This document shows positions 12,494-25,382 of a DNA stretch of 64,000 nucleotides, piece after piece (within the stretch, counting starts at the first letter, position 1; each line of letters begins with the position of its first letter). This stretch comes from Polyodon spathula. Lineage: Eukaryota; Chordata; Actinopteri; Acipenseriformes; Polyodontidae. The position numbers and the translations under genes are program-made. The stretch is from positions 9,557,427-9,621,426 of the forward strand of contig NC_054545.1 in the NCBI RefSeq assembly GCF_017654505.1. The letters run 5' to 3'. Below the pieces are notes generated by a model. It worked only from the letters and a program-made list of their open reading frames with translations, was not told the origin of the DNA and made no database searches.

Positions 12494-15400
12494 TGCAGCA
12501 CTACAGGTGCTAATAAAGACTTAAGGTAAATGGACATCATTTTAAAGTTGTGGCAATGCAACTTGTTTACTTGCTCTACAGTACAGTGAAGATTCTGGAC
12601 TTATTGCAATGTCAGCTGCAGTACAAATAGTCATGTATTTTGTATTGTATTTTGTATTGTGTAACATACAGTACAGTGCCATAATCCCACAGCTGAAATA
12701 TGTATTGATTAAATACTACACTGTTTCCTAAACAGAAGCTGTGTGTTTGAAATCAAAAACATTAGTCTTAGGCTATCAAGAAGGAAGGCCAAGTCATTAA
12801 TGCCATATTGTTTATTTGATACCTAAGCATTTTTGTGTGCTGTCTAGAAACCATTTTCTCTTTTCCACCCAGAGTTGAAAAATGGAAGTAGTTGTCATTA
12901 GTGAACATAGATTTCTTATGTCAGTATTTTGACATCACTAATATACTCCTTGAATTAATTTTGAAACACCTTCAGAATAATCTTGTCACAACATTTAATA
13001 TTCAAGTGAGTAATACTCTTGAATAAAATAGTTTGACAAACCTAGCCACATGAACTGACAACTTGTTTAAATCCTGCCTAATGCTATACATTTACCATAA
13101 ATGTAAACCAAAGACAGAACCTGCGAAAAGCAGGATTTCATTCAGAAAAAAATACGATAGAATATAGAGACTTTCTACACATCTGAGAGATGTCTGAACT
13201 CACAAACCTGAAATTTTTAAAAAGAAAGTACAATGTTTACTTTCATTAAAACAAAATTAAAAAAAAAAAAAAGTTACAGGCCTGATTGAGACAACTTTCT
13301 CAAGAGTTTATGCTAAATGTGTGCTTTTGTAAAACAGTGTTCATGAAAAATCACGCCCAAAAATTCTGCTGAAACAGAGACTGGAACAAAGCCTTGAAAC
13401 ACTGTTAATTGTCACCATGGCGACCAGAAGAATAAGCCATTTTCAAACTGGTATAGAAGGCTCACATTGAACGACTCGAGCATTTTCTTTAGCCTCCCCT
13501 CAGTGTTTAAGAACAAGGTGCCTAGTCACTGAAGGGTCAGAGAAAGAAATTTCAAGCAAGTTTTGTAGATCTCATCTGCACTGGAATGTATGTTTTTTAC
13601 CACAAAAAAAAAAAAAAAAAAAACTGTACATTGTAAAAAATACACAAAGTTGCTAAATAGATTGATAAAACAATGAATCATTCAAGCAACTGGAATGTCC
13701 AGAAAAGATGACTCAGGAGTAGGATGCTATATGGGCCATACTATGTGGACTCTGCCCCAAGGCTCCCTGGGAATTCTCTTGTTGTCTTATAACTTCAGAA
13801 GAGGGAGAAAACAATAGGCAGCATGACGGAATTCAAAATATTTTTATAACAAGTACACATGGCACAATTGTCCAATGTGTTAATAAGAATTTCCAGAAAA
13901 TCAAGAGACAAGCATTTATAAAGTGAACCCACTTCCATTCGAAACAGATGGGAAAAAAAAGTTATTTTAATACACCTGTATTAGCATAGACAAACACAAT
14001 CCTTATTCTACAATAATAATAATAATAATAATACACTAAATCTGGTCTCAAATTAAAATACTACAATTACAATACAAATCACAATTTAAAGTACATTTTC
14101 TTGATAATTTAAAGTGTGGTTTTGTTGTTTCTTCTATTAAACTAAGATGCATTTCTAGTTGTTCCATTGTTTCTCCAGTCTTCATGCTAGGCTTCATGGT
14201 GGCCCCATAAGAAGCCCATGCCTAATGCCATTCAGTAATGAACAAAGACTCTTTATTCAGAGGTCCAGAGTCCTAAGCTCAGCTGCATACACACAGTGCT
14301 GGAATCTGCTAGACAACAGCCCACACTATATACAAAACAATACAAAAATAAAGCAAGACCTTTTTTTTTCACTTGTGCATTTTAATATTTCCAAATATGT
14401 CTGTCGAGAGAAGCAACATTTATTCACCTATAAAAAACAAAGTATGCTTTCTTTAATCAGACTTGGTTAGATGACTTGGGTCCAGACTGAAGGACAGCTT
14501 CAGTGAATATTTATTTAGCTACGCGGTGCTGTTTGTCAAGCAACACAATAAGAAAGGCAAAAGTGTACCTAGTATAGCTTCAAGTATAATATATATTACA
14601 GCAGCCAAATTGCACACCACCAAAACATTGTCACCCTGCTCCCACTTTATTTATAATAATTTAAGACAAATAACTGCAAGAAAGCAATAGAAATTATAAA
14701 TGCTTGGAAGATTGTCCTTGTAAATGAATAATATAGTTTCCTCATCAGGAGACATTTGCTACCCAGCCTTTGAAGAAAAAATACAAATTTAAAAAGTGCA
14801 ATGTCATTTAAAATCGGCAGAACTTGTGAAGTAAATTACATTTGAGGATTCCAGTTGGTTTCTTTCTTCCAGCTTATTCCATTTGCATTAACTGAAAATC
14901 ATATTACACAGGCCATGCATTGTTAATTGGACGTATATTGCATTATCCTTGATATAAATCAAACTACAAATATTGAAATGAATTGCAAATTCACTAATAG
15001 AAGATCATGAAACAATCTTTTTTAAGTATCCCTCATTAATAATGTAATTCTAATTATATCACTGCAAGGTACTCTTATGAAACCCGACACCATATTTCCT
15101 TTGACTTTTCTTCTTTCTTTCATTGAACATTGCAACACATTTGTTTTGATTTATGTGCAGAATAATAGAGATAAATTAGGAACTTAACATCTGCTCCAGA
15201 AGAAAACTGAGACCATTTCTGATTGGTTTTATCACACGTTTTGTGTTAAATGTTTCAGTGTAGATCTTAAATAGAGTTGGACATTACAATATTATCACTG
15301 ACTGATAATGGCCAGCGTGTATGAAAAGTGGGCCCTTTGTAAATCTTAATCAAAAAAAAAAGTTTACTTAGAGGAGAAGGTCCAAAAAATTTTTTTTAAA

Positions 15401-16330
15401 AAAGATCTGTGGAAATTTTAGTTTTTTTGTGTGTTGAGCATTTCTAAACAGCCAATTAAACGCTTCTATCCAAACCTCATTAAAAAGCATTTCTTAGACC
15501 TAAAGCAAAGTGAGGGAAAAGAGTTAAATTCCCAGCAGCCTCGGTGCGGAGGCAGAGGGCTTGAGTGATCCTCCTGCTCTGAATTGAGCAGAATGAAAAG
15601 AAGCAGTTGGAAAATAGCTGCAATCATTTAATGCAGATGACCTCTGACAGGCTCGCAGCTCTTCTATCTGAACAGAAATTTGCATTGGGTCTGTGTGCAG
15701 AGGAACAATGTAACCTAAATGGTAGACAATCTTTATTCTAATGAAGTGGGTGTCAAGGTCAATGTAAAACTGTGATGATAAATAGCGCACCACTAGGCAA
15801 GAGGAGTCGCACAGGCATTATGGTGTTTTCACATTAATTGTGGACTGAAATGCACTGAGTGAATTCTGTGCTGAAGATGATGAGTGGGGGGTTGGGATAC
15901 TGAGGGGGTGTCGTTACATGTTAAGGACATTATTCAGAGAGATCTTGCAGTAAAAAAAAAAAACAGTACTTGCTGGATAGACAACAATACCTTTGTTTCA
16001 TCAATCAATTGTTTTAATAATGTCTTATGTATTTTAAAAATATAAATTAGCAGAGATATTTAAGTTTGGATTGTTGTGATGTCTATTAACTTTACATTTC
16101 ATAGAAAGAGCAACATGCTGTTTGCGTTTTGATTCACGTAAATATGCATTAGTATACTAAATTTGGCAATAGTACTAATAATGGTATATGCATGTATCAG
16201 TATAGTGCTCTTAAATTCTCTCCCATTTCAGTTGACCATGTGTAATAGATCACTTACAGGAAACACAGCCTAGCTGTGAATGTCTGTATCTGTTAATTAC
16301 CAAATTGTGAAATAATTCAAATCACTAAAT

Positions 16331-16361
<31 letters not shown>

Positions 16362-16367
16362 AAATAG
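16331..16367 (+). repeat. (TAAA)n microsatellite
   Basis: About nine tandem TAAA units. Confidence 0.9.
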
Positions 16368-18222
16368 GAGAATTGATTTTGTAGTAAGGCTTACAGTTAA
16401 AGATGTCAACCATTAAATTCAAATGCCAATGCCATTGCAATTTCCAGGTGCGCAGAGGCACACTTCAGCTGTTTAGCACTGAGCCTGTACACCTGCATTG
16501 GTGTCAAAACAGCTAAAAGTGTAACCCTGCAACGAGCACTGGCAGTAAATAAATCACATGAAAAAAGTTGATAATTAAAAAAACATTTTCTCTTGCTAAT
16601 AAAGCCCTGTTTTCCCAGTCTGCTCGCTCTCAGAGATCTTTGAAGTGCTCAGCAACAGTTATTAGAAGTTCCTGAAATTAGAACCTGGCATGGAAAGTCC
16701 CTCTGGAATAACACAGTAATACATTTTAGACTTATACATGACCTGTAAGTTTTATAAATCACATATATCCTGCTTCTGTTTGCAAATGAGTACTGCTGGG
16801 ACATATTATATACATGTGTTCAACAGAGTTCCCTTGTATTGCTGCATTTATTTATATCTTCCTTTGGGCTGTTCTATTGTATATTTGTATTTGGCTGATA
16901 TGTTGAATTTATTTATGTATTTATTTATTTTAAACTAAATTCAAAATTATGTCTTAATCTTCTGTAGACTATAAATTAAAACAACAAAAACTACACTAAG
17001 TATTCAATTATGCATTAACATTTTGCAACATTTTTTCTAACAGAAAAAAATGTAATGAGATTGCAATACAATTATACTGCAAATCAGGAGGCTAAGTGTT
17101 GATCTGCTCAATTTTATAAAATAACAGTTTTTTTGAGGCATGGAGATGTAGTCTGTCATTAATTAAGATTTTCTGTGGCATAATCCTAACATCTGGAAGT
17201 ATACTGATGGAATTAACTGTAAGGCAATATCTGTCATAGCTGACAGATTTAGTGAGCAGGCAATGCATGTTTACCATGAAGCTGAAATATATGGACGAAA
17301 AACGCTTTCTTTCATTGGAAAATGGTGTGCCCTGTTGAAAATAAATAAATTACATTGTGGATTAAGGAAGGCTGAAGGAAGTGAACAGCTTTATCTGTGT
17401 GTGATTTGTCAGGTCTGAAACACTGACAAACCCAGGGGGCAGAGCCCAGCAGGGAGTAGGCTGCAGAGCTAAATAGCTGTGAAAGAAGTCTTAATGTAGG
17501 ATGGAATTCAAACTAACCTTGACATGACCTCAGAAAAAAAATATGCAAAAAATAAATAAAATGAATGCACTCTGCAAGACACATCCTAATTTTCGTGGGC
17601 AAGCAGGTATTCTTCCCAAATCACAGAAGGGGGGGACTGAGGCAAAAAAAAAGAATTAAAAGAGAAAAAAAGGGACGGGGACGGGGACGGGACTGTGGAA
17701 TTCAGAGAAGAGGCTTCAGGAGGCTAGATCTGTTACTGTGGAGGCATGTCAACCATTTGGAATGGATCCAAATAAAAAAACAAAACAACACTGAACAATA
17801 TTGTTGTCAGCCGGGCTATTCAGGAGATTTGTTTTCTTACGTTGAATATAAATGACACAAAGCCACGATTACATCATTGCATTAAAATAGTCCATTGTAG
17901 CTGTTAGCCTAAAAGCCTTCTGGACTATATAAGAAGACAAAACCTCTGAAATCCTTAATGTGTATTTCCATTAAGCTATATCAGTTTGTATTATTTTATT
18001 TTTTTTCTCACTGTCTGGGTTAATTTAATAGTGTTTCTGTTTTGTCTTATTGTATCATTTTTCTGTTACTGTTTTATTTACTCCATAACAGCATCATTGC
18101 TCCTGGTTTACATTGCCTTCATTTGCAAATCCTTGTCCCTATCCAACCTTTCTTGCTGAAAGAATAAACTTTGTGCAATCCCACAGCTCTCTTCAAGTAA
18201 AATGCTACTGTGGTTTTTAATG

Positions 18223-18259
<37 letters not shown>

Positions 18260-18644
18260 GGCAGGAAGGCACTGACAAGTGTACTGGGATATCAGCCTCT
18301 GCCAGGTTGCAAAACCCTGACCCTCAGAAATGCAAGGCAAAGGATTAATCCTTTCATGGCTGCCACAGCGTCTGCTCCTGCTCTGCAAATGATTTTACCC
18401 CCTGGGACGCAATAACTTACTTTGAAGGATGTCCTGCTCACTCAATGTTTAGGAATTCAAAACTCAAGATACAGTACTGGGCTCCATCATCGTACTGCAG
18501 TAAAACTGCTCACGCTATCATGCATCTTGAGTGTGAAACCTAGCAAACCTTTGTTTTTTTGTTTCTATTTCAGATTAAAGACACATTGAGTCAAATCCCT
18601 GGTTTGGAACATAGCAACAGGCTCGTTATAAGCTTTGTAAGTGT

Positions 18645-18985
18645 AATAAAGCATAGTGAAAGCAAGGTAAAGCATAGGTAAGTATGGTAAATCATAGTGA
18701 AAGCATGGTAAAGCACAGGTAAGCATGGTAAAGACTAGTGAAAGCATGGTAAACTATAGTGAAATCATTGTAAAGCATAGATAAAATGGTAAAACCCAGA
18801 GAGGTATGGTCTAGTAAAAGCATGGTAAAGCACAGGTAAGCATGGTAAAACCCAGATGTATGGTATTGTGAAAGCATGGTAAAGCCAAGAGGCATGGTAA
18901 AGCACCTTATGTCAAACATATCAAACCGTGGTAAATGCATAATATAAACATGGGAGAAGCATAGCAAAACTGCAAAATGACCATG
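18645..18985 (+). repeat. Degenerate minisatellite of AGCATGGTAAA-type units
   Basis: About 340 bp of repeated variants of AAGCATGGTAAAGCA, joined by ATAGTGA, CACAGGT or ACCCAGA spacers. Higher-order units of roughly 27-30 bp are visible (for example GGTAAAGCACAGGTAAGCAT occurs twice). The open frames across it are by-products of the repeat. Confidence 0.8.
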
Positions 18986-19639
18986 CACATTTACCAGGGT
19001 TAACAATTTAAAAGGGAAAGAAGGTTATACAGGAGGTAGATAGGTACAGTAGATATTAAAGCAAATGTATTTTGATAAGATATTACATTCTAAACGGGAA
19101 TATGCATTTCTAAATTTGATAACACAAGCTGAGCTAGTGACACAATAAGAATGGGATTTCTACCACAAGCATTTGGAGTGTTTGCTTATTAGTCCCACAT
19201 TTCTTATTTAGTGTAAAAATAGTGCTTCTGAAAATTCAGCAACTAATTGTTTATGCGCAATGCAAATGTCAAACCACAAAATCCATGCTTCTGCAGTATT
19301 AACACGCATCTGTTATAAAACTCAATTGGCCCATTAATTATTCAATAAATTAAAAAATTAAAAAATGAACAAGCCTTGCATAAATCAATCAATCAATGAG
19401 TTCAAACGTCACAAACAGAATCCATTTGCCCCTCAAGTTACTTAGCTCAATTCTGTGTCACTAATTGTATCACTCTTCACAATGACTAGCAAAGAATATA
19501 ATATTAACAAAGTAACAGGAAGAAAAATAGAGGGATTCAATTCAAATTAAGTAAACTCTTGCAATACTGGTATAATCGAAGGACATTAAGTAAACCACAA
19601 TGCAATATTGCTACGTTTAAAATAGTAAGCATGGGGACC

Positions 19640-19864
19640 TGTCACAGACACTGCCGAAGTGGGCGGCGTCAGAACCAGGAAGAGGAATGAAATACACAAA
19701 CAGGACAGATGAGTTGAAATGATGATGGCGCTTGTTTGCGCCGGTTTATTGTAAATAAAAGGGTTTAAACAAACAGAAAACAGGACACGGCACTCTATGC
19801 CAAAATAAAAAGACAAACAAAAACGGACTAGTACTAAACAAAAATAAGGTGAGCAGATACTTTA

Positions 19865-19920
<56 letters not shown>

Positions 19921-20187
19921 CTCCGTCAAGAGGGTGAGTGGCTTCACCGGGTTGGCGCTAATACACTGTGACAACGTGACATCTATATACAACACGACCC
20001 CAAGTTGAATTAATTATTCACTTGAATCCCAGCACGTGAATTAATAAAGTGCAATTCCCCGTACTCACATATTACTACATTTTAGACCCGTTTATATCCC
20101 GTGTACCAATGTCTATACACCAACATTTAAACACACCACACGCGACACATAACAGATAATATACACGGGGGCGGGCACTTTGTCACA
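19640..20187 (-). mobile_element. Solo LTR, 548 bp, with 5-bp target-site duplication
   Basis: Read on the minus strand it starts TGTGACAAAGTGCCCG and ends CAGTGTCTGTGACA, so it has TG...CA ends. It is flanked by the direct repeat GGACC (19635-19639 and 20188-20192), the 5-bp duplication of LTR-retrotransposon integration. On the minus strand a TATA-like GATATAAACGG lies near 20090-20100 and a polyadenylation signal AATAAA at 19750-19745. This is the promoter-to-poly(A) order of an LTR. No internal domain is present, so it is the product of LTR-LTR recombination. A (TTG)n microsatellite has expanded inside it (19865-19920). Confidence 0.88.
19865..19920 (+). repeat. (GTT)n microsatellite inside the solo LTR
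   Basis: About 18 perfect GTT units. Confidence 0.95.
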
Positions 20188-20192
20188 GGACC

Positions 20193-20384
20193 TATCAGAG
20201 AAAATGCTGGTCATATCTCCTAAAGGGTACTAAAACAAGGTATAATATAATGGCAGGATGGCATTTGGCAAAGCACCGCTTAGTTAGACATAAAAATGGC
20301 TTCATCATTTGAAATGAACTGTATTGTGTTATTTGAAGCAATATCTTTGCCAGTATCTTTTAACTGTCAATATGCTTGAACCTA

Positions 20385-20469
<85 letters not shown>

Positions 20470-21764
20470 CCATACAAGTAGGAATCAAACCATACCAAGG
20501 ACTGAAATTACAATTTGATCTATGCCATTGTCACCATGAATTTGTTCAGTAGGACTCGTTGTGTCCATGTGTGTACCAGCACAATACAAACCAGCTGGAA
20601 GGCTGTTCCTGTAAATGGCACGTTTGATAGAAGACAACATTGTGCTTGAGGAAGTGGAAACATGAACTGAGTGCAGCTTTAAATGTCTCCAGTGTTTCGA
20701 AAGTGTGAGTTATGTTTTCTTTTTTTCCCTGCCACAAAGCCGTGTTTTCTCCTTGACATTAAAATAATGAAGACATATACTGTATGTATTACTCCTACTA
20801 AACGCATCCTCAACTACAGACAAGCTGGTTTACATTAAACAAAACACACTGGATCCTTCTTGAGATTTATCTATTTCAAACAAAATAAGAAAAAAACAAT
20901 GTTGAACCAACAATGTTGCTAAATATTTAAACACATCTCTCAGAGCCAGGGAAATCAGACCTGTCTCTGATTTGCACACAAGCTTGGTCATCTCTGAATT
21001 ACTCTGTAAGAATAGGTACGAATTTAAGTCAGAATGATGTGCTGTTCAAACATATGGGCAATGCATTAGCATGCAAGTAAAAGAGCCTTATGTAAGTCTG
21101 AGTCAGAAGTTATTAACTTATCTATAGCATGCTGCCTGCAATAAAGCACTGTGACTTCAAAGTATATAGATATCATTTTTGGTAATGGCAAAATAAGCTA
21201 TTAAAGTCTGGCCTTGTAGCCACCCCTGCGCTCCAGATACAGCTCTTTAGAATCTTGCAGTTCCACAGTATGTCTGAAATAAACAGCCAATTGAAGGAAG
21301 AGAGCCAAAGAAAATGTGATGAAGCAGGATCATATTGTGTACAGTGACCTGAAGAGATGAGCCTGAACTATACATTTCTAGACAGTGACAGGGTTTAACA
21401 GGAAATTCAGAAAAGACTGTAAATTCAAAAATACCTTAATATGGGAATGTCCTGCTGCAAAGTGTTTAGGTTTACCAGAATGGCCACAGTTCAGTGAAGT
21501 AACAAACTGAGATGTCTGAATGTTTAAACACAGCTTTTCAACCACTCTATTTAGTCTGTTGAAAAAACGTTCAGTGAATCATGCCCTCTGGTGGACATAC
21601 TTCGGAAATAACAGTTATTGTAGTTTTGTAGGCATCCATTTTTTGACTGAGTGCTGGCTTTTCAGCGCCTATAAGCACAAATATACTTTGAAAACAACCC
21701 CTCTCAACAATTCATTACAAATACAATACATTTAAATAGGTATTCACTGCAATACTCTGTCCTA
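20193..21764. other. akap6 intron with a TA microsatellite, nothing else recognised
   Basis: AT-rich intron. The only distinctive feature is the TA run at 20388-20464. Confidence 0.5.
20388..20464 (+). repeat. (TA)n microsatellite
   Basis: About 38 TA units. Confidence 0.95.
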
Positions 21765-22500
21765 ATTCTCCTCGTCCTCTCTGCTGCCTTTGACACAGCT
21801 GACCACTATTCTCCTGTTCTCCCTCGCTGACCTGGGACTCTCCGGCACTGCTCTTGCTTGGTTCTCCGCCTACCTCTCCGAGCGCATGTACCAGGTGTCC
21901 TGGCGTGGCTCACCTTCTGCCTCTTGCTCTCTTTCGAGAAGTGTCCCCCAAAGCTCAGTCCTGTGATCCCTCCTGTTTTCTCTCTACACCCGCTCCCTGG
22001 GTCCCCTCATCTCCTCCCATGGCTTCTCATATAATTTCTATACTGATGATGCCCAGATCTTCCTCTCCTTTCCCCCCTCTGACCGTCGTTTCCTCCTGTA
22101 TCTCTACCTGCCTCTCGGCCATCTCCTCCTGGATGCACTTGCATCCACTCCAACTCAACCTCTCCAAATCGGACCGCCTTTTCATTCCCCTCTTCCTCCC
22201 CCACTGACCTCTCTATCTCTGTTCCTCTTGAATTCACCATCCTCTCCCTCCTCATCCACCAAGAACCTCGTGTTACCCTCGACTTCTCCCTCTCCTACAC
22301 TCAGCACAGCTCTACTCTGGCACGCTGTTGTCACTTCTTCCTCAGCAATATACATAGAATTCTCCCCTTCCTCACTGCCTAGTTCAGGCTCTGGTACTGT
22401 CCCGCCTTGACTACTGCAACTCCCTCCTGATTTTACTGTATTTTATAACTGCACTTATCTGTAATGTAATATTCTGTAATGTGATATTTTGTATTGTGAT
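21765..22500 (+). mobile_element. L2-type LINE fragment (RT palm to 3' tail), degenerate
   Basis: GC-rich for the region and decaying across several frames. It preserves RT motifs: LSAAFDT near 21780, a tract resembling LADLGLSGTALAWFSAYLSER, FSYNFYTDDAQIFLSFPPSD near 22027-22085 (the Y-x-D-D active site, here YTDD), and SAISSWMHLHPLQLNLSKSD near 22115-22175. Further on are the thumb-region remnants FFLSNIHRILPFLT and LDYCNSL. These phrases match the L2/Maui group of fish LINEs as I know it. The copy is 5'-truncated and its 3' tail runs into a TAA microsatellite. Confidence 0.8.
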
Positions 22501-22517
22501 ACTTAAGAAAGAAAGAA

Positions 22518-22523
22518 ATAATG

Positions 22524-22591
<68 letters not shown>
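22518..22591 (+). repeat. (TAA)n microsatellite at the LINE 3' end
   Basis: More than 20 TAA units immediately after the L2-like 3' region, probably grown from the element's tail. Confidence 0.9.
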
Positions 22592-22595
<4 letters not shown>

Positions 22596-25327
22596 CATAT
22601 TTCACACAAGTGTTAGAAGTGACCCTGTATATTATACTGTTCTTTTCAAAACCAGATATGCCATATGTCTTCTATATGTCGTCATCAGAGTTCATTCTAT
22701 ACACTGTGGGAATTACAAATAGTGACAACCCGATCTTAAAATAGCTCCATTGAATCGCACTTTGGATTGGTCTTTTGTGAGCACGAATCTCCAATTGAGA
22801 CTGAGACAGAACTTAATACCTACAGTAAATCTACTCTTTCAAGTGTTGTTATAGCAACATATAACTTAAATTGAACGAATCAAACAGCAAAGCCCAAAAG
22901 ACTATGTGTTTCCAATCAATACCCAGAATCCCGGTGCACACATCTCTACATATATTACCACATGCCAGTGAGGACTTGTCATCTTTTAAAGCAGAAAATC
23001 TTAATTTAGTAGATATAAAATAGAGAATGTTGCTGCCTTAAGACAAACTAAAGAGAATTGATGGATCCTTTGGAAAATGTATTTAATGTTAAGTTGTTAC
23101 TTAACAGGGTTTGAGCCCCCTTCCTTTCCTCTTTCTGATGTAATAAATCCAGGGTTGTCTCTAGTTTGTGTCTATGTTGTGAAAAAACCCCACAGTGTGA
23201 GGTAGGATCTGTTCATTTTTGCAGAAACCCCTATAAAACATCACTGAATATCACACTGTAGGACTCTTTATCTGCAAGCACTTGAAATACACCATTGAGC
23301 TGGTTGGGAGGTTCCCCACAGCTCTCATTTCCTTGCTCTGGTCTAACTGATGGAGAGGATTCAGTTTTCTGAAACCCATTTGTATCAAGAGGAGGATTCA
23401 AACTAAGAGCGCTAATACATGTGGTTTATACTGCAGAGAAGCTTCTATGTTGTTAATGCATCTAGTATCCTCTCTATGTGAAGGAATTATATTTAAAAAA
23501 ATTAATAAATATTTCTACATTAAATAAAAAAGCCTGTGCTTTTGGCTTCATGTGCTTTTTGAAGCACCATAGGCAATCTGAAATTGGAATGCACCAGCAG
23601 GGGAGTTTATGATAACCTTTGTAATTAGCTGGTCTGAAATAGAGTAGTCTGCAACGCTGGACTCGCAGTTGGCTCGAGGCAATCAGTGGTCAGTTTTCAC
23701 AGAAAACCACTGGACTGCTTGGCTTGTATAAACCTTATTAACGTTTTACATCTAATTTACTGACAGGAGACAATATTGTAAGAATCCTGAGAATGAACAA
23801 CCTTGTTTACAGATAAACTCAAAGAATTATGAAAAAATAAATAAATAAAACAAAGATACGCTACCATATATTTTTGTGCAGGAGTCAACACCTCACAAAC
23901 TATTTTATGTTTGCATTTGTGCATGGATGTTTATTTGTGTGTTTGTTTGTTTGTTTGTTTGTATGAGACCTTTTGGCTCTTATAACTAAAAATGAAAGAC
24001 TTGTCAGACTGATTTGAGAATGTGTATCTGCCTTTAAATGCCTTTTATTTCGATGTGTGTGAATTTACGTCTCGTGAAGTACAGGAGACTAAAAGCATAT
24101 TCTGCAGTCTGACATGGTGCAAGACAGACAACCCATCTCTTGCCTAAAGCAACATGCCTGCTTACGACCGGTCCATAGCCCAACTTCATTATTCCAAACT
24201 GCAGGACTGTGTTGTGTTTTTGTGACTCAAACTGCTGCTCATTTGGGACTACATTAAAACCCCAAACATATTTCTCTTGTGACGCAAGATGGATACACAG
24301 GCAAGCCTCTGGAGGTGAAAGGCTAGCGCTTTAAGCCACTGTAGCTCAAGTACACCCCAGGGAGGTAGTTAGAAAAGGTAGTATCCATCTGAAGGCTATT
24401 CAGTGCAGTTTTTTTAATTAGTTCTGCTTGGCTAATGGGCAATTGTTTGTACAGTATAATCACATGAGAGCTGGTACAAATGAAAACGTATCTGCAGTCT
24501 CTCTGAGAGGCCCTATATTGGATGTGCTAGGGCCTGACTTGCCACGCCCAGGTATTTTCTCAAGGTCACAAGCTAGCTACAAGAATGGGCAGCAGCCATC
24601 TGCATTATACTGTACCTGCTATTAGGCTGAATACAGTATAGAGATCTGGGCATGCTATTAACCCTATGTCCACTGCATTTTATGGGGGGGCGTTCTTTTA
24701 TTTTATTATGTAAACACTGCACACCACCTTACAACAATAACATATATCTTTTTGATAAGAAGTATTTCAATGTGAACTACTGTATCATGCCAAGTTCTAT
24801 TTCCATGGCCAACAACATATAAAACTAAAAGTGCTGAGAAAACTGGTAGGGAATGGATACAGGCACCAATTATGTAAAGCACAGAGTCCCAAAACCCATG
24901 CTACTATTTTACTGAACAACACTGGCTGATGAATCAGCCATTTCTGCAAACTACCCATTTGGGTGCTACTGTATCTGTAATTGTTCACTGTTCACTTGTT
25001 GGCTCTTTGCTCTATCTACTGCATCACAAGGAATAATCGATTACTTGTAACCTTCACCTCCAAGGTTCTCAGAAATGTCAAGAAAGTGTATCTTTTGAGG
25101 CGTATGCAACTTTTGGCCTTTAAAGGACTCCAAATGAGCCAGAGTAGTACAATGCATGAAATTCTGTTTTAGTCTAAACACAATCTCTTTGATTAACCCG
25201 AGCTGGATACCGTAAATGTGTTAAATATTGAATTTTATATATATATTCTGTAAAATAACCTATACAATTTTATCAGTGGTTCTAATTATACCATAAATGT
25301 GTTGATGAAAAATAATCCAGTGCAGTA

Positions 25328-25382
<55 letters not shown>

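Larger units (their letters stand above)
10499..19634. other. left part of the 20-kb akap6 intron: simple repeats only
   Basis: AT-rich intron. It contains A-rich tracts (11280-11333, 13602-13622), a 26-base G run (12468-12493), TAA repeats (14012-14033), TAAA repeats (16331-16367), a short GGGGAC triplication near 17672-17692, a T-tract of about 33 bases (18224-18256) and the minisatellite at 18645-18985. No RNA gene or coding sequence was recognised. Confidence 0.5.

Noticed and set aside
18565..19006. Minus-strand frames rich in YHAYLCFTML phrases
   Set aside because: Produced by the minisatellite at 18645-18985, not a protein.
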